NCBI RefSeq assembly: GCF_040907265.1
Contig: NZ_JBFOHP010000002.1
Coordinates: forward strand, 310,001 to 374,000
Origin: Streptomyces sclerotialus
GTDB lineage: Bacteria; Actinomycetota; Actinomycetes; Streptomycetales; Streptomycetaceae
Reading direction: 5' to 3'
DNA: 64,000 nucleotides
Of the stretch, positions 1-8,000 are shown one piece after another. Positions within the stretch are counted from its first letter, which is position 1, and each line of letters begins with the position of its first letter. The notes below the pieces were generated by a model. It made no database searches and was not told the DNA's origin. It saw nothing but the letters and a program-made list of their open reading frames with translations. A program made the position numbers and the translations under genes.

Positions 1-63
1 CGCACCGATGACGGAACGACCTACATACCGTCCATGAAGGTCACTCTCGTCAAGGTCGGATGA
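1..63 (+). CDS. C-terminal end of a CDS cut by the window edge
   Basis: Frame 1 is open from the first base for 20 codons and stops at TGA 61-63, ending in KVTLVKVG. Too little is left to assign a family. The next 100 bases hold no gene I can support. Confidence 0.5.
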   Translation, partial: RTDDGTTYIPSMKVTLVKVG

Positions 64-166
64 GACCGGTTCGCGTCACGTCGGGACCGCCGTTGTAGGG
101 CTGCTGATGTCAGATCATGCGGTCAGGGCCCGGCGCCGACCCGTACGGCCAGTTCCTGGTGTCGGA

Positions 167-631
167 TCATGCGGCGAGCCTCTGTGCCGTCGCGCGTACG
201 GGGGCCGCCGGGATGCGTACGGGCGCAACCGCGGCACGGGCGGGCTCGGCCGGGGTGTGGGCGAGCGATACGCGGTAGGTCGTCTTGGCCGGGTCCTCCA
301 GCGGGTCACCGAACGTGAACCGGCCTACGGAATGCAGCCTGTCGCACACAGCGGTGGGCAAGGCGACGTAGCAGCCGCCGGTGTTGGTGCTGGAGTCGTA
401 CGGCTGCCAGTAGCCGTACCGGCGTCGCCCGCCCGCGTGCACGGTGAGGAACACCGGGGTGCGGGAGTCGGAGATGACCCGGAGGACATCGGCGTCGGCA
501 GCGCCGAACGGGACACCGGAGCGGGACCGGGCAGCGGGCCGGGCGGCGGAACGGGCAGCGGTGCGGGCGGCAGGCCGGGCGGCGGTGCGGGCAGCGGACC
601 GGGAAGCGGAACGGGACTGGTACATGATCAA
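167..631 (-). CDS. Hypothetical protein with Ala-Arg repeat N-terminus
   Basis: A 154-residue protein I do not recognise as a named family. Residues about 10-35 are a low-complexity run of R-x-A-A units encoded by a 12-bp-scale repeat. The rest looks like a folded domain: VLRVISDSRTPVFLTV, then GYWQPYDSSTNTGGCYVALP, then a C-terminal part with VGRFTFGD and TTYRVSL. The balanced composition of residues 45-125, against the arginine-rich nonsense of the other frames, is why I accept it. It is transcribed divergently from the GlxA-type regulator. The start lies just upstream of the repeat and could be wrong; the conserved part would fit a start nearer residue 37. Confidence 0.6.
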   Translation of the reverse strand: MIMYQSRSASRSAARTAARPAARTAARSAARPAARSRSGVPFGAADADVLRVISDSRTPVFLTVHAGGRRRYGYWQPYDSSTNTGGCYVALPTAVCDRLHSVGRFTFGDPLEDPAKTTYRVSLAHTPAEPARAAVAPVRIPAAPVRATAQRLAA

Positions 632-986
632 GACCCCGCGATCGCAACGCGCAGGACGCCGAGGTGCACAGCGTGTCCGCGGAACTCGGTCGACACGGCG
701 ACGGTCCGTTCGTGGGCGACGGTCCGTTCGTGGGCGGGGACGGGTGACATCAGGGGTTGCCTTTCCGCGGTCAGGGGTTCAAGATCACGTACCCAATTCA
801 ATCAGCTGTTGATCACTTTTACCGAACTTTCTTTCCTCGGCGCGTCGTTATGCGCCACCCGCACCCGTCACGCATCACCCCCTACGTGCCACCCGCCACA
901 GAACCGCAGTCGGGCCAGTCCCAGGTTCGCCGGGCACGTACCCTGTGCGGCATGTCCTTTCCGACAGAGAAACCACGGATTCAGAC
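632..986. other. Divergent intergenic region with an 18-bp direct duplication
   Basis: No gene is supported here. It separates two divergent genes and should hold both promoters. Bases 698-715 and 716-733 are two perfect copies of an 18-bp unit beginning GCGACGGTCC. The stretch around 780-840 is the most AT-rich part and the likeliest promoter zone; no confident -35/-10 pair was identified. Confidence 0.5.
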
Positions 987-1979
987 ATGACGCATCGCGT
1001 GGGCTTCGTGGTGTTCGACGGCGTGACGATGCTCGACGTCAGCGGCCCCGCGGAGGTGCTGCACCAAGCGAGCCGGCTCGGCCACCCGTACGAGCTTGTC
1101 CTGATCTCGGCTCATGGCGGAGAGATCAGGACGTCGACCGGGCCGACGCTGAGCGGCACCGTCACCACGGCCGAGGCCGGGCCGGTCGACACGGTCGTCG
1201 TCGCCGGAGGTGACCGCCTGGCCGAGCGGCCCATCGAGGAGGAGCTGCTGGCGACGACGCGGGCGGTGGCCGCGCGTGCGACGCGAGTCGCCTCGGTGTG
1301 CACCGGCGCTTTCGTCCTGGCCGCCCTCGGCCTGCTCGACGGACGCCGGGCGGCCACGCACTGGCGGCACGCCGACACGCTCGCCGGCCGTCACCCCCAG
1401 GTGCGCGTCGAGCCGGACGCGATCCATGTCCGGGACGGCAGGTTCGTCACGTCGGCGGGCATCAGCGCGGGCATCGACCTGACGCTCGCCCTGGTCGAGG
1501 ACGACCACGGAGCGGAGGTGGCGCGCGGCATCGCACGCGAACTGGTCGTCTTCCTGCGGCGCCCGGGCGGGCAGTCCCAGTTCGCCACGGCCGCCACCGC
1601 TCAGCCCGCCCGCAGTGACCTGCTGCGCACACTGATCAATTCCGTACTGGCCGACCCCGCCGCCGACCACAGCCTGTCCGCCATGGCCGGTGCCGTGGCG
1701 GTCAGCCCGCGGCATCTGACCCGGCTGTTCCACACCGAGCTGGGCACCACTCCCGCCCGATGGGTCGAACGGGTCCGGCTCGACCATGCCCAACAGCTCC
1801 TCCTCGACGGACACAGCGTCACCTCCGCAGCCTTGCGCAGCGGGCTCGGCAGCGACGAAACCCTCCGCCGCGCCTTCGCCCGCCATCTCGACACCACTCC
1901 GAGCCAGTACCGCAGGCGCTTCACCACCACCCGCTACGAAGCCGCCGCCGGCACCGAACCGGCACGCGGCGGACGGTAA
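987..1979 (+). CDS. GlxA-family AraC transcriptional regulator with DJ-1/PfpI domain
   Basis: A 330-residue regulator. Residues 1-165 form a DJ-1/PfpI (class I glutamine amidotransferase-like) domain, starting HRVGFVVFDGVTMLDVSGPAE and carrying the nucleophile-elbow-like SVCTGAF with Cys105. Residues about 220-320 hold two AraC helix-turn-helix motifs, ending in the typical TTPSQYRRRF. In this family the N-terminal domain is thought to sense a small molecule rather than act as a protease. The ATG at 987 places the DJ-1 domain at the very N-terminus as in relatives; the in-frame ATG at 945 would add 14 unlikely residues. The target is unknown. Confidence 0.9.
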   Translation: MTHRVGFVVFDGVTMLDVSGPAEVLHQASRLGHPYELVLISAHGGEIRTSTGPTLSGTVTTAEAGPVDTVVVAGGDRLAERPIEEELLATTRAVAARATRVASVCTGAFVLAALGLLDGRRAATHWRHADTLAGRHPQVRVEPDAIHVRDGRFVTSAGISAGIDLTLALVEDDHGAEVARGIARELVVFLRRPGGQSQFATAATAQPARSDLLRTLINSVLADPAADHSLSAMAGAVAVSPRHLTRLFHTELGTTPARWVERVRLDHAQQLLLDGHSVTSAALRSGLGSDETLRRAFARHLDTTPSQYRRRFTTTRYEAAAGTEPARGGR

Positions 1980-2103
1980 GCACCTCCCCGTACGCCCCCA
2001 CCCACCACTTGGCCAGAAGCGTCCGGACGCGGATGCGAACTCTGGTGCCGGGTCGTCGTGCCAGTTCATAGTGGGTGGGCTCAGCGGCACCGAGGGCGGG
2101 TTG

Positions 2104-2168
2104 AGGTTCTTCGGGATTCTTCGGGGCCCTCGGGGTCTTCGGGGTCTTCGGGGCCCTCGGGGTTCTTC
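2104..2168. repeat. 9-bp tandem repeat (TTCGGGGTC-like)
   Basis: About seven degenerate copies of a 9-mer (TTCGGGGTC, TTCGGGGCC, CTCGGGGTC and so on) sit directly upstream of the DUF3574 gene, within its probable 5' region. One of many short tandem arrays in this part of the window. Confidence 0.75.
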
Positions 2169-2245
2169 TGTCAGGCTGCTGATCGCATCCCCCGACGCCC
2201 GCTGTCGTTATCCGGCCGAGTCTCCACGACCCGAGAGGAAGCCCG

Positions 2246-2863
2246 TTGGCATCGATGTCCCAGCCCCGTCTGCGCCTCGGAGTCCTGGCGGTGTCCACCG
2301 CTCTGCTCGGCGCCGCCGCTACCGCATCCGCACCTGCCCTCCCCTCCCAGCCCGCTTCCGGCACCGCTTCCGCCTCCGCCCCCCAGCCGGAGGGAGGTCA
2401 GCCGGTGGGAGGCCGGCCGGAAGGAGGCCGGCCGGAAGGAGGCCGGCCGGAAGGAGGCCGGCCGGAAGGAGGCCGGCCGGAAGGAGGTCAGCCGGAAGGA
2501 GGCCGGCCGGAAGGAGGTCAGCCGGAAGGAGGCCGGCCGTACATCGAGACCAGCCTCTTCTTCGGTACCGCCCACCCGGACGGCAGCCCGCCCGTCACCG
2601 AAAGGCAGTTCCGGAACTTCGTGGACGAGTTCGTCACCCCCCGCTTCCCGGACGGGCTGACCGTCCAGGAGGGGGCGGGTCAGTACCGGGACAGGCACGG
2701 GACCATCGAGCGCGAACGCTCCTACGAGCTGATCGTCTTCTACCCCACAGGTCAGGCGGGCCCCAGCAGCCGCAAGATCGAGGAGATCCGCTCCGCCTAC
2801 GAGAAGAAGTTCGACCAGGAGTCCGTCGCCCGCGTCGACGACCGCACCACCGTCGACTTCTGA
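2246..2863 (+). CDS. Secreted DUF3574 protein with PEGGR repeat stalk
   Basis: A 205-residue exported protein. Residues 1-28 look like a Sec signal peptide (RLRLGVLAVSTALLGAAATASA). Residues 48-97 are ten units of PEGG(R/Q). Residues 98-205 match the DUF3574 family: YIETSLFFGTAHPDG, then ERERSYELIVFYP, then KKFDQESVARVDD. The function of DUF3574 is not established; the proteins are small and extracytoplasmic. The repeat separates the signal from the globular domain like a flexible stalk. A second in-frame ATG at 2255 could be the true start. Confidence 0.85.
   Translation: MASMSQPRLRLGVLAVSTALLGAAATASAPALPSQPASGTASASAPQPEGGQPVGGRPEGGRPEGGRPEGGRPEGGRPEGGQPEGGRPEGGQPEGGRPYIETSLFFGTAHPDGSPPVTERQFRNFVDEFVTPRFPDGLTVQEGAGQYRDRHGTIERERSYELIVFYPTGQAGPSSRKIEEIRSAYEKKFDQESVARVDDRTTVDF
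2387..2536 (+). repeat. In-frame 15-bp minisatellite encoding PEGGR
   Basis: Ten contiguous 15-bp units (core CCGGAAGGAGGCCGG) inside the DUF3574 gene. Several internal copies are identical at the DNA level, pointing to recent slippage or recombination rather than selection on an old protein motif. Confidence 0.95.
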
Positions 2864-2917
2864 GGCCCCGTTCGTCGGCTACTGACCTCCCTCCCGCCCT
2901 GCCTGCCTGCCTTCGCG

Positions 2918-3790
2918 TCACATGCGCTCGGCTCGGTCCCACAGTGCACGCAGCGCGGTGTTGACGCGTTCCGGCTGCTGGGTGTGCGGGTAGTAGCCGG
3001 GAACGATCAGGTGGTCGGCTTCGATGGCTTCGGCCACCTCTGTGGCGCAGGCGATCAGCGGCTCGCCCGCGAACTTCCGGTACTGCTCGGGGGCCCCTTC
3101 CCAGTCACCGGAGATCATCAGCTTCGGAAAGGACGCATCGGCCAGCGGCCCGAGCGGGATGTCCGCGTCCCAGCAGGGATGCTCCGCCATCGACGCGGCC
3201 GCTGCGCGCAATCGCGCAGGCGTCGGTTCGGGAGTCTCCATGCCGACCGACTCGGTGGCCGCCCGCAGGAATTCCTCCGGCGTGAGGTCGGCGGGCAGCG
3301 CCGCGGTGGCCGCGCGAGCCCGCGCCAGCGCCTCGGCCACGACGGGGTGGCGCTCGGCCGGTCGCAGTGCGCCGGGCTGGATGAGGGAGAGCGAACGAAC
3401 GAGCTCGGGACGGCGTACGGCGGCGGCCATGGCGCCGACACCGCCGTACGCGTGCCCGACGAGGTGGGCGCCGGCCCCGAGGAGGCCGATGACGTCCTCC
3501 GCATCCACCGACCAGTCACTGTGGTCGATGTCCGGACTGCGCCCATATCCTCTGCGGTCCATCACCAGCAGCCGGTGCCGGTCGGCCAGTGGGCGCTGCG
3601 CCGCGAATCCGTAGCGGTCATCGTCACCCCAGGTGAGGATCCCGTGGACGAAGACGACGGGAGGACGGCCGTCGGCATTCCTATCGGCATTCCGCTCGGA
3701 AATGCCGTCGGACTGCCCGTCGTCCCATACGGTGACGTGCACCTGCCCGGGCGCCGCCGGGCCACGGTCGATGGAGTCGTTGCCGGTCAT
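2918..3790 (-). CDS. Alpha/beta-hydrolase fold protein lacking the nucleophilic Ser
   Basis: A 290-residue alpha/beta-hydrolase fold protein. The oxyanion-hole motif FVHG is at 47-50, the strand-turn LVMDRRGYGRS at 75-85 and a candidate catalytic His near the C-terminus in YYPHTQQPERV. The nucleophile elbow, normally G-H-S-x-G, reads GHAYGG with Ala114 (GCG codon at 3449-3451). The usual Ser-His-Asp triad therefore cannot form. The protein may be a non-catalytic binder or a recently inactivated enzyme; otherwise it is intact. Just upstream of its start lies a 10-bp repeat array. Its neighbour downstream on the other strand is the DUF3574 gene. Confidence 0.85.
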   Translation of the reverse strand: MTGNDSIDRGPAAPGQVHVTVWDDGQSDGISERNADRNADGRPPVVFVHGILTWGDDDRYGFAAQRPLADRHRLLVMDRRGYGRSPDIDHSDWSVDAEDVIGLLGAGAHLVGHAYGGVGAMAAAVRRPELVRSLSLIQPGALRPAERHPVVAEALARARAATAALPADLTPEEFLRAATESVGMETPEPTPARLRAAAASMAEHPCWDADIPLGPLADASFPKLMISGDWEGAPEQYRKFAGEPLIACATEVAEAIEADHLIVPGYYPHTQQPERVNTALRALWDRAERM

Positions 3791-3810
3791 CGGTCTCCCC
3801 CTCGATTCAC

Positions 3811-3861
3811 CTTCAGCGCCTTCAACACCTTCAGTCGCCTTCAGTCGCCTTCAGTCGCCAG
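3811..3861. repeat. 10-bp tandem repeat upstream of the hydrolase
   Basis: Copies of CTTCAGTCGC (three perfect, preceded by two degenerate) sit just 5' of the alpha/beta-hydrolase start and 3' of the TetR gene, so they lie in the hydrolase leader or promoter. Confidence 0.8.
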
Positions 3862-3870
3862 TCTGCCGTC

Positions 3871-4500
3871 TCACCTGACCGCATCGCTCGATCGGCGAAA
3901 GTCCCCGGCGAACAGCCCGTCCAGGTACTGATCGATCGCGGCGAGCGCGTCCCGGGGCTCGATCACGTCCAGTTCGATCAGCGGGGTGAAGCCGGTGAGG
4001 GCGAGCAGCAGGTTGGTCTCGGTCGCGGGGTCGCGGTCGGGGCTGAGGTACCCGTCGGCGATGGCCTGGCGCAGCAACTGCTCGACGAGAGCGCGCCCTT
4101 GAATCATCCCGTCACGCGCCCGTGCGTGCACGTTCCTGTCATGCAACGCCTCCAATACGTACGCGGCGCTCATCCGGCTCGTAGCGCGAGCGTCGGCGTG
4201 CAGAGGAAGCATTTCGGTGAGCACCACCCGCAGCACGTCGCGGGGGTGCGGTCGGTCGCCGAGTTCCTTGACGCCTCGTCCGACGCGCAGCGATGTCTGC
4301 TCGGACGCGAAATCCATCGCGAAGGAGAGCATCGCCTCCCGCGACGTGAAGTAGTGCTGCAGCGCCCCGTGGGAGATGCCCGCCTCCTGCGCGACCTCGC
4401 GCAGGGACAGATGCGCGACGCCGCGCTGCTCGACCACCCGCCACAGCGCTCGGGCAATCACTTCGCGGCGCTCCTGGTGATCCACCTGTTTCGGCACCAT
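3871..4500 (-). CDS. TetR-family regulator, divergent from carboxylesterase
   Basis: A 209-residue TetR-type repressor. Residues 1-60 hold the helix-turn-helix (LSLREVAQEAGISHGALQHY); the remaining helices form a variable ligand/dimer domain. The ATG at 4500 is chosen because the HTH then starts at the usual distance; the frame is open further upstream but that part runs across the divergent promoter and is serine/valine-glutamate repeat nonsense. It lies divergent from the carboxylesterase, with a dyad (TATTA...TAATA) between them, so control of the esterase and itself is the likely role. Confidence 0.9.
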   Translation of the reverse strand: MVPKQVDHQERREVIARALWRVVEQRGVAHLSLREVAQEAGISHGALQHYFTSREAMLSFAMDFASEQTSLRVGRGVKELGDRPHPRDVLRVVLTEMLPLHADARATSRMSAAYVLEALHDRNVHARARDGMIQGRALVEQLLRQAIADGYLSPDRDPATETNLLLALTGFTPLIELDVIEPRDALAAIDQYLDGLFAGDFRRSSDAVR

Positions 4501-4539
4501 CGGCCCTCCGCATCCCTGTCTCTGCCGCGACTCTCGTTT

Positions 4540-4558
4540 TATTACACCTGACATAATA
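4540..4558. promoter_or_regulatory. Candidate TetR operator between regulator and esterase
   Basis: An imperfect inverted repeat with arms TATTA and TAATA around CACCTGACA lies in the 112-bp divergent promoter region. It is a rare AT-rich spot in this GC-rich DNA. Inferred from position and symmetry only. Confidence 0.45.
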
Positions 4559-4612
4559 CAGTTGGCTGGCAACGGTTGGTACCCCTGAGCACCTCCAGAA
4601 TGAGGAAGCAGC

Positions 4613-6241
4613 ATGCATGAGCGGCCGAAGGTGTGTACTGCGGAGGGCACGGTGGAGGGTCGCCGGCGGCGGGGGCTCGCGGTGTTCCGGGGCATCCCAT
4701 ACGCCCGGCCGCCGGTAGGAGCGCTCCGGTTCGCCGCCCCGGTGCCGCCTCGGCGCTGGGCGGGGACACGGCAGGCGGCGGAGTTCGGGCCCGTGGCCCC
4801 GCAGTCCGGGCCGGCTCGCACGACTTCGCCGACTTCGCCGACTTCGCCGACTTCGGCAGGATCGACAAGTTCGACAAGTTCAGCGACTTCGACGACTTCG
4901 GCGACTTCGGCGACTTCGGCGACTTCGGCAGTGGGCCCGGAGTCGTGTGACTGGCTGACGCTCAACGTCTGCACTCCGGATCCGGGCGCGGCGGGGCTGC
5001 CGGTGCTGGTGTGGATACATGGCGGCGCCTACATCGCCGGGGCATCGAGCGACCCGATGTACGACCCGACGGCGCCGGCCGAGGCCGGGCTCGTCGTGGT
5101 GAGCCTCAACTACCGGGTGGGCGCTGAGGGGTTCCTGTTCCTCGACGGCGCGCCGCCCAACCGCGGGCTCCTCGACCAGATCGCGGCATTGCGGTGGGTG
5201 CGGCGGAACATCGCCGTCTTCGGCGGTGACCCCGGCAACGTCACCGTGGCCGGCCAGTCGGCCGGAGCGGGGTCGATCGCCGCCTTGCTGACGATGAAGC
5301 CGGTACGCGGCTTGTTCCGGCGGGCCATCACCCACTCGGTACCGGGCAGCCACTGCACTCCCGCACTGGCGGAAGAGGTCGCCACCGCACTCGCGGGACG
5401 GCTCGGCCTCTCCCCCACCGCCGCCGCCCTCCGGGACGTCGCCCCGCACGTACTCGCCGATGCGCTCACCTCCCTCGGAGCCGACCTGCCCCGCTGCCGC
5501 GACGAGTGGGGGCGGCTCGCCCAGATCGGCGTCGCCGTATGCCCCGTCGTCGACGGCCACGTACTGGCCGAAACGCCGTGGCCCGCGCTGACCAGCGGTC
5601 GCGCCGACGGGATCGAGCTCCTCGTCGGCCACACACGCGATGAGTTCCGGCTGTTCAGCGTCATGAGCGGACGGCTGGGGACGTTCACCGAGCAGGATGC
5701 CCACACGGCACTGGACCTGTTCGCCCCGGCGCCGGACGGAGCGGCCGCCTACCGCGCCGCGCACCCGCAGGCCACCCCGGAGCAGCTGTGCGAAACGGTG
5801 TACTCCGATGCTCTCTTCCGTATGCCCTCACTGCAGCTGGCCAGGGCGAACGCCGCTGCGGGCGGGACGTCGTACCTCTTCGAGCTGCAGCTCGCCTCCC
5901 CCGCGTTCGGCGGGCGCCTGGGCGCCTGCCATAGCCTCGACGTTCCCCTCGCGTTCGGCACGTCGGGCAGCGGCGGTCCGCTCCTCGGCGACACGCCGAA
6001 CCTGGATGCCGGCACCGTCGCGGTGTCGCAGGAACTCCAGCGGGCATGGGTCCGGTTCGCCGCCACCGGCGATCCCGGTTGGGCCGCGTACGCCCCAGAC
6101 CAGCAGCTCACTCGCGTTCTGGACACCGAATCGACGACCGTGCCCTATCCCGAACGGGCCTCCCAGCGGATCTGGGAGGGGCATGCCCCTCCCCCTTTCG
6201 ACATCGTGCGCCCTCACGGCTTCGGCCCGCGCCTTCCGTAG
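4613..6241 (+). CDS. Type-B carboxylesterase with Thr/Ser repeat insertion
   Basis: A 542-residue type-B carboxylesterase/lipase. Landmarks are FRGIPYARPPVG (25-36), the oxyanion-hole WIHGGAY (134-140), SLNYRVG (164-170), FGGDPGNVTVAGQSAGA with nucleophile Ser216, and a C-terminal His in CHSLDVPLAFG. Residues about 70-106 are an in-frame low-complexity insert (TSPTSPTSP, then TSAT repeats) encoded by GACTTCGCC/GACTTCGGC 9-mers, placed before SCDWLTLNV where relatives have a short loop. It hydrolyses carboxylic esters; the substrate is unknown. GAGGAAG precedes the ATG. Probably controlled by the divergent TetR. Confidence 0.92.
   Translation: MHERPKVCTAEGTVEGRRRRGLAVFRGIPYARPPVGALRFAAPVPPRRWAGTRQAAEFGPVAPQSGPARTTSPTSPTSPTSAGSTSSTSSATSTTSATSATSATSAVGPESCDWLTLNVCTPDPGAAGLPVLVWIHGGAYIAGASSDPMYDPTAPAEAGLVVVSLNYRVGAEGFLFLDGAPPNRGLLDQIAALRWVRRNIAVFGGDPGNVTVAGQSAGAGSIAALLTMKPVRGLFRRAITHSVPGSHCTPALAEEVATALAGRLGLSPTAAALRDVAPHVLADALTSLGADLPRCRDEWGRLAQIGVAVCPVVDGHVLAETPWPALTSGRADGIELLVGHTRDEFRLFSVMSGRLGTFTEQDAHTALDLFAPAPDGAAAYRAAHPQATPEQLCETVYSDALFRMPSLQLARANAAAGGTSYLFELQLASPAFGGRLGACHSLDVPLAFGTSGSGGPLLGDTPNLDAGTVAVSQELQRAWVRFAATGDPGWAAYAPDQQLTRVLDTESTTVPYPERASQRIWEGHAPPPFDIVRPHGFGPRLP
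4820..4930 (+). repeat. In-frame 9-bp tandem repeat in the carboxylesterase
   Basis: An array of GACTTCGCC, GACTTCGGC and related 9-mers encoding a Thr/Ser-rich linker. It keeps the reading frame, so the enzyme may still fold with a surface loop of about 37 extra residues. Confidence 0.9.
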
Positions 6242-6269
6242 CGCACCGTGATCCTGCGATTCTTCCCGC

Positions 6270-6980
6270 TCAGGTCACTGCCGCGATCGTGGTGACGGTC
6301 GTCGCCGCCGTCACAGCGACCAGCATCGCCGCCTGGGTGGCCCGGATCGCCTCACGGAGGCTGTCCCCGGTCCAGTGCCCCTCGGCGATCTCCGCCATCC
6401 GCGGCTTCACCCGCTCCGTGAGCTCCTTGCGTGACAGGTCCGGGAAGGCGATTTCGTGCAGCTGGGCAGAGTCCAGCACCGCCACGAGGCCCGTGGTGCG
6501 GTCGTCGGGCCGCTCGCCACCCAGTACGGCCGAAGTCAGCCGCTCACGCAGCTCCCGCTCCACCGCGCCGTCCGCCTCCGGGTAGCGCCGTACCGGGAAC
6601 AGCCCCGCCACCCGGCGCTTCTCCTCACGTACCAGGCCGCGGTTGACAAGGCTGCGGACGGTCGCCTCCGCGAGCTGCCCTTGGTTCTTCGCCAGCCAGT
6701 CCTGTGCCTTGATGCCGGTCTTGGTACCGGACTTGGTGCCGGACTCGGTACCAGACTTGGAGGTGATCTTTTCCAGCTGCCCGTCCAGCAGTGGTATGCC
6801 GGTGGGCGCGGAGTCCGTGACCACCAGTACGCCGTCCTGGACCTCGATACGGCCGGCCAGAGTGAGTTCCAGGAGCGTGCCGCCCGCCAGCCCCCATCCC
6901 ACCGACAGCCGCCCCTTCCCCTCACCGGACTCGTCGTCCAGCGACAGCAGCATGATCTCTTCGCCCAGCGTGACGCCCAT
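6270..6980 (-). CDS. GPP34 (GOLPH3/Vps74-like) family protein, copy 1
   Basis: A 236-residue GPP34-family protein. It begins GEEIMLLSLDDESG and continues through GTLLELTLAGRIEV and DSAPTGIPLLDGQL; helical parts include GLVREEKRRVAGLFPVRRYP and the C-terminal KPRMAEIAEGHWTGDSLREA. Eukaryotic relatives bind phosphatidylinositol-4-phosphate at Golgi membranes; the role of the many Streptomyces copies is unknown, though membrane-lipid binding is plausible. Residues after the first beta region carry a short SGTESGTKSGTKTG repeat. The ATG at 6980 has CGGGAG just upstream and puts the family start at the N-terminus; in-frame ATGs at 7040 and 7106 would add a non-conserved leader. A second copy lies at 15.2 kb. 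Confidence 0.87.
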   Translation of the reverse strand: MGVTLGEEIMLLSLDDESGEGKGRLSVGWGLAGGTLLELTLAGRIEVQDGVLVVTDSAPTGIPLLDGQLEKITSKSGTESGTKSGTKTGIKAQDWLAKNQGQLAEATVRSLVNRGLVREEKRRVAGLFPVRRYPEADGAVERELRERLTSAVLGGERPDDRTTGLVAVLDSAQLHEIAFPDLSRKELTERVKPRMAEIAEGHWTGDSLREAIRATQAAMLVAVTAATTVTTIAAVT

Positions 6981-7132
6981 GGTCTCCCGTAACCCCTTCC
7001 AGCCCTTACCGACGCTCCCCGTCTTCCCGTCCCGGGTCATACAACATGACTTGGATACGTCCTTCACGGTTCCCTCGGACTTCACGGTTCCCTCGGTCTT
7101 CAACAATCCCCGCAGAACAGGAGAAGTGTCGG

Positions 7133-7188
7133 CACTGCCGTGCTGCCGTGCTGCCGTGCTGCCGTGCTGCCGTGCTGCCGTGCTGCCG
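7133..7188. repeat. 8-bp tandem repeat TGCTGCCG
   Basis: Six perfect copies of TGCTGCCG (7141-7188) preceded by one degenerate copy, located 45-100 bp upstream of the RibD-type reductase start. Because the unit is not a multiple of 3 and lies outside the gene, copy number could change promoter or leader spacing. Confidence 0.9.
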
Positions 7189-7233
7189 TGCGATCATCAT
7201 GCCGCGGCAGCGGACCGACGAAAGGGACCCCGC

Positions 7234-7830
7234 ATGCGTAGGCTCGTGCACTACATCGCCACCACTCTCGACGGCTTCATCGCGGGCCCGGACGGTGCGG
7301 ACCCGACCGGCCCGACCGGCTTCTGGCCCATACCGGAGGAGTACATCGACCACCTCGTGGCCGAGTACCCGGAGACGCTGCCCGGCCACGCCCGGGAGGC
7401 ACTGTCGGTCACCGCCGAGGGCACCCACTTCGACACTGTGCTGGAGGGGCGGCGCAGCTACGAGGTCGGGCTTGCGGCCGGGATCACCGATGCCTACTCC
7501 CACCTGCGCCACCTCGTCTTCTCCCGGACCATGACCGAGAGCCCGGACCCGGCGGTCGAGCTGGTCGCCGACGACCCGGTGGCGACCGTGCGGCGGCTCA
7601 AGCAGCAGGAGGGCAAGGACATCTGGCTGCTCGGCGGCGCCGAGCTGGCGGGCTCCCTGTACGCGGAGATCGACATGCTGATCCTCAAGGTCGGCCCGCT
7701 GACCATCGCCAACGGTATTCCGCTGTTCTCCCGCAAGGCCGCCTTCGACCCGCGTACCTGGTCGCTCACCGATCACACCGTCCTCAAGAGCGGCGCCGTC
7801 TTCCTCACCTACACACGCGCCGCCGACTGA
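7234..7830 (+). CDS. Dihydrofolate reductase/RibD C-terminal family protein, copy 1
   Basis: A 198-residue protein of the RibD C-terminal/DHFR-like superfamily. It starts LVHYIATTLDGFIAGPDG and contains GRRSYEVGL, KDIWLLGGAELAGSL and LILKVGPLTIANGIPLF, the typical NADPH-binding fold signature. Members are uncharacterised reductases; it is not a classical FolA. An AAAGGG run precedes the ATG at 7234. An 8-bp tandem array lies upstream. A distant paralogue sits at 42.3 kb. Confidence 0.88.
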   Translation: MRRLVHYIATTLDGFIAGPDGADPTGPTGFWPIPEEYIDHLVAEYPETLPGHAREALSVTAEGTHFDTVLEGRRSYEVGLAAGITDAYSHLRHLVFSRTMTESPDPAVELVADDPVATVRRLKQQEGKDIWLLGGAELAGSLYAEIDMLILKVGPLTIANGIPLFSRKAAFDPRTWSLTDHTVLKSGAVFLTYTRAAD

Positions 7831-8000
7831 ACCGGCAGGGTGAGTCGATGCGCATACCTAAAGGTCGTCCCGTCAATAACAGTGGTCAGGGTTGACCAGG
7901 CTGTTGGCGAGGCGGCGGTCTAAGGTGTCAGGTCGGCGGCTGTGGGGTCGAGTACTTCTGTGGGGGCATCGGGCATCGGGCATCGGGCATCGGTACGCGG

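Noticed and set aside
2387..2536. Possible CRISPR array
   Set aside because: Units are contiguous 15-mers without spacers and encode PEGGR in frame; a minisatellite, not CRISPR. The same holds for the other arrays.
4820..4930. Frameshift or assembly error in the carboxylesterase
   Set aside because: The repeat keeps the frame and both flanks align with the family, so the gene is taken as intact.
4500..4974. N-terminal extension of the TetR protein to 4974
   Set aside because: The extension reads through the divergent promoter and the carboxylesterase start and consists of repeat nonsense; the HTH starts properly from 4500.
6643..7233. Upstream extension of the RibD-type reductase
   Set aside because: Antisense to GPP34 copy 1 and reading through the 8-bp repeat; the conserved start is at 7234.
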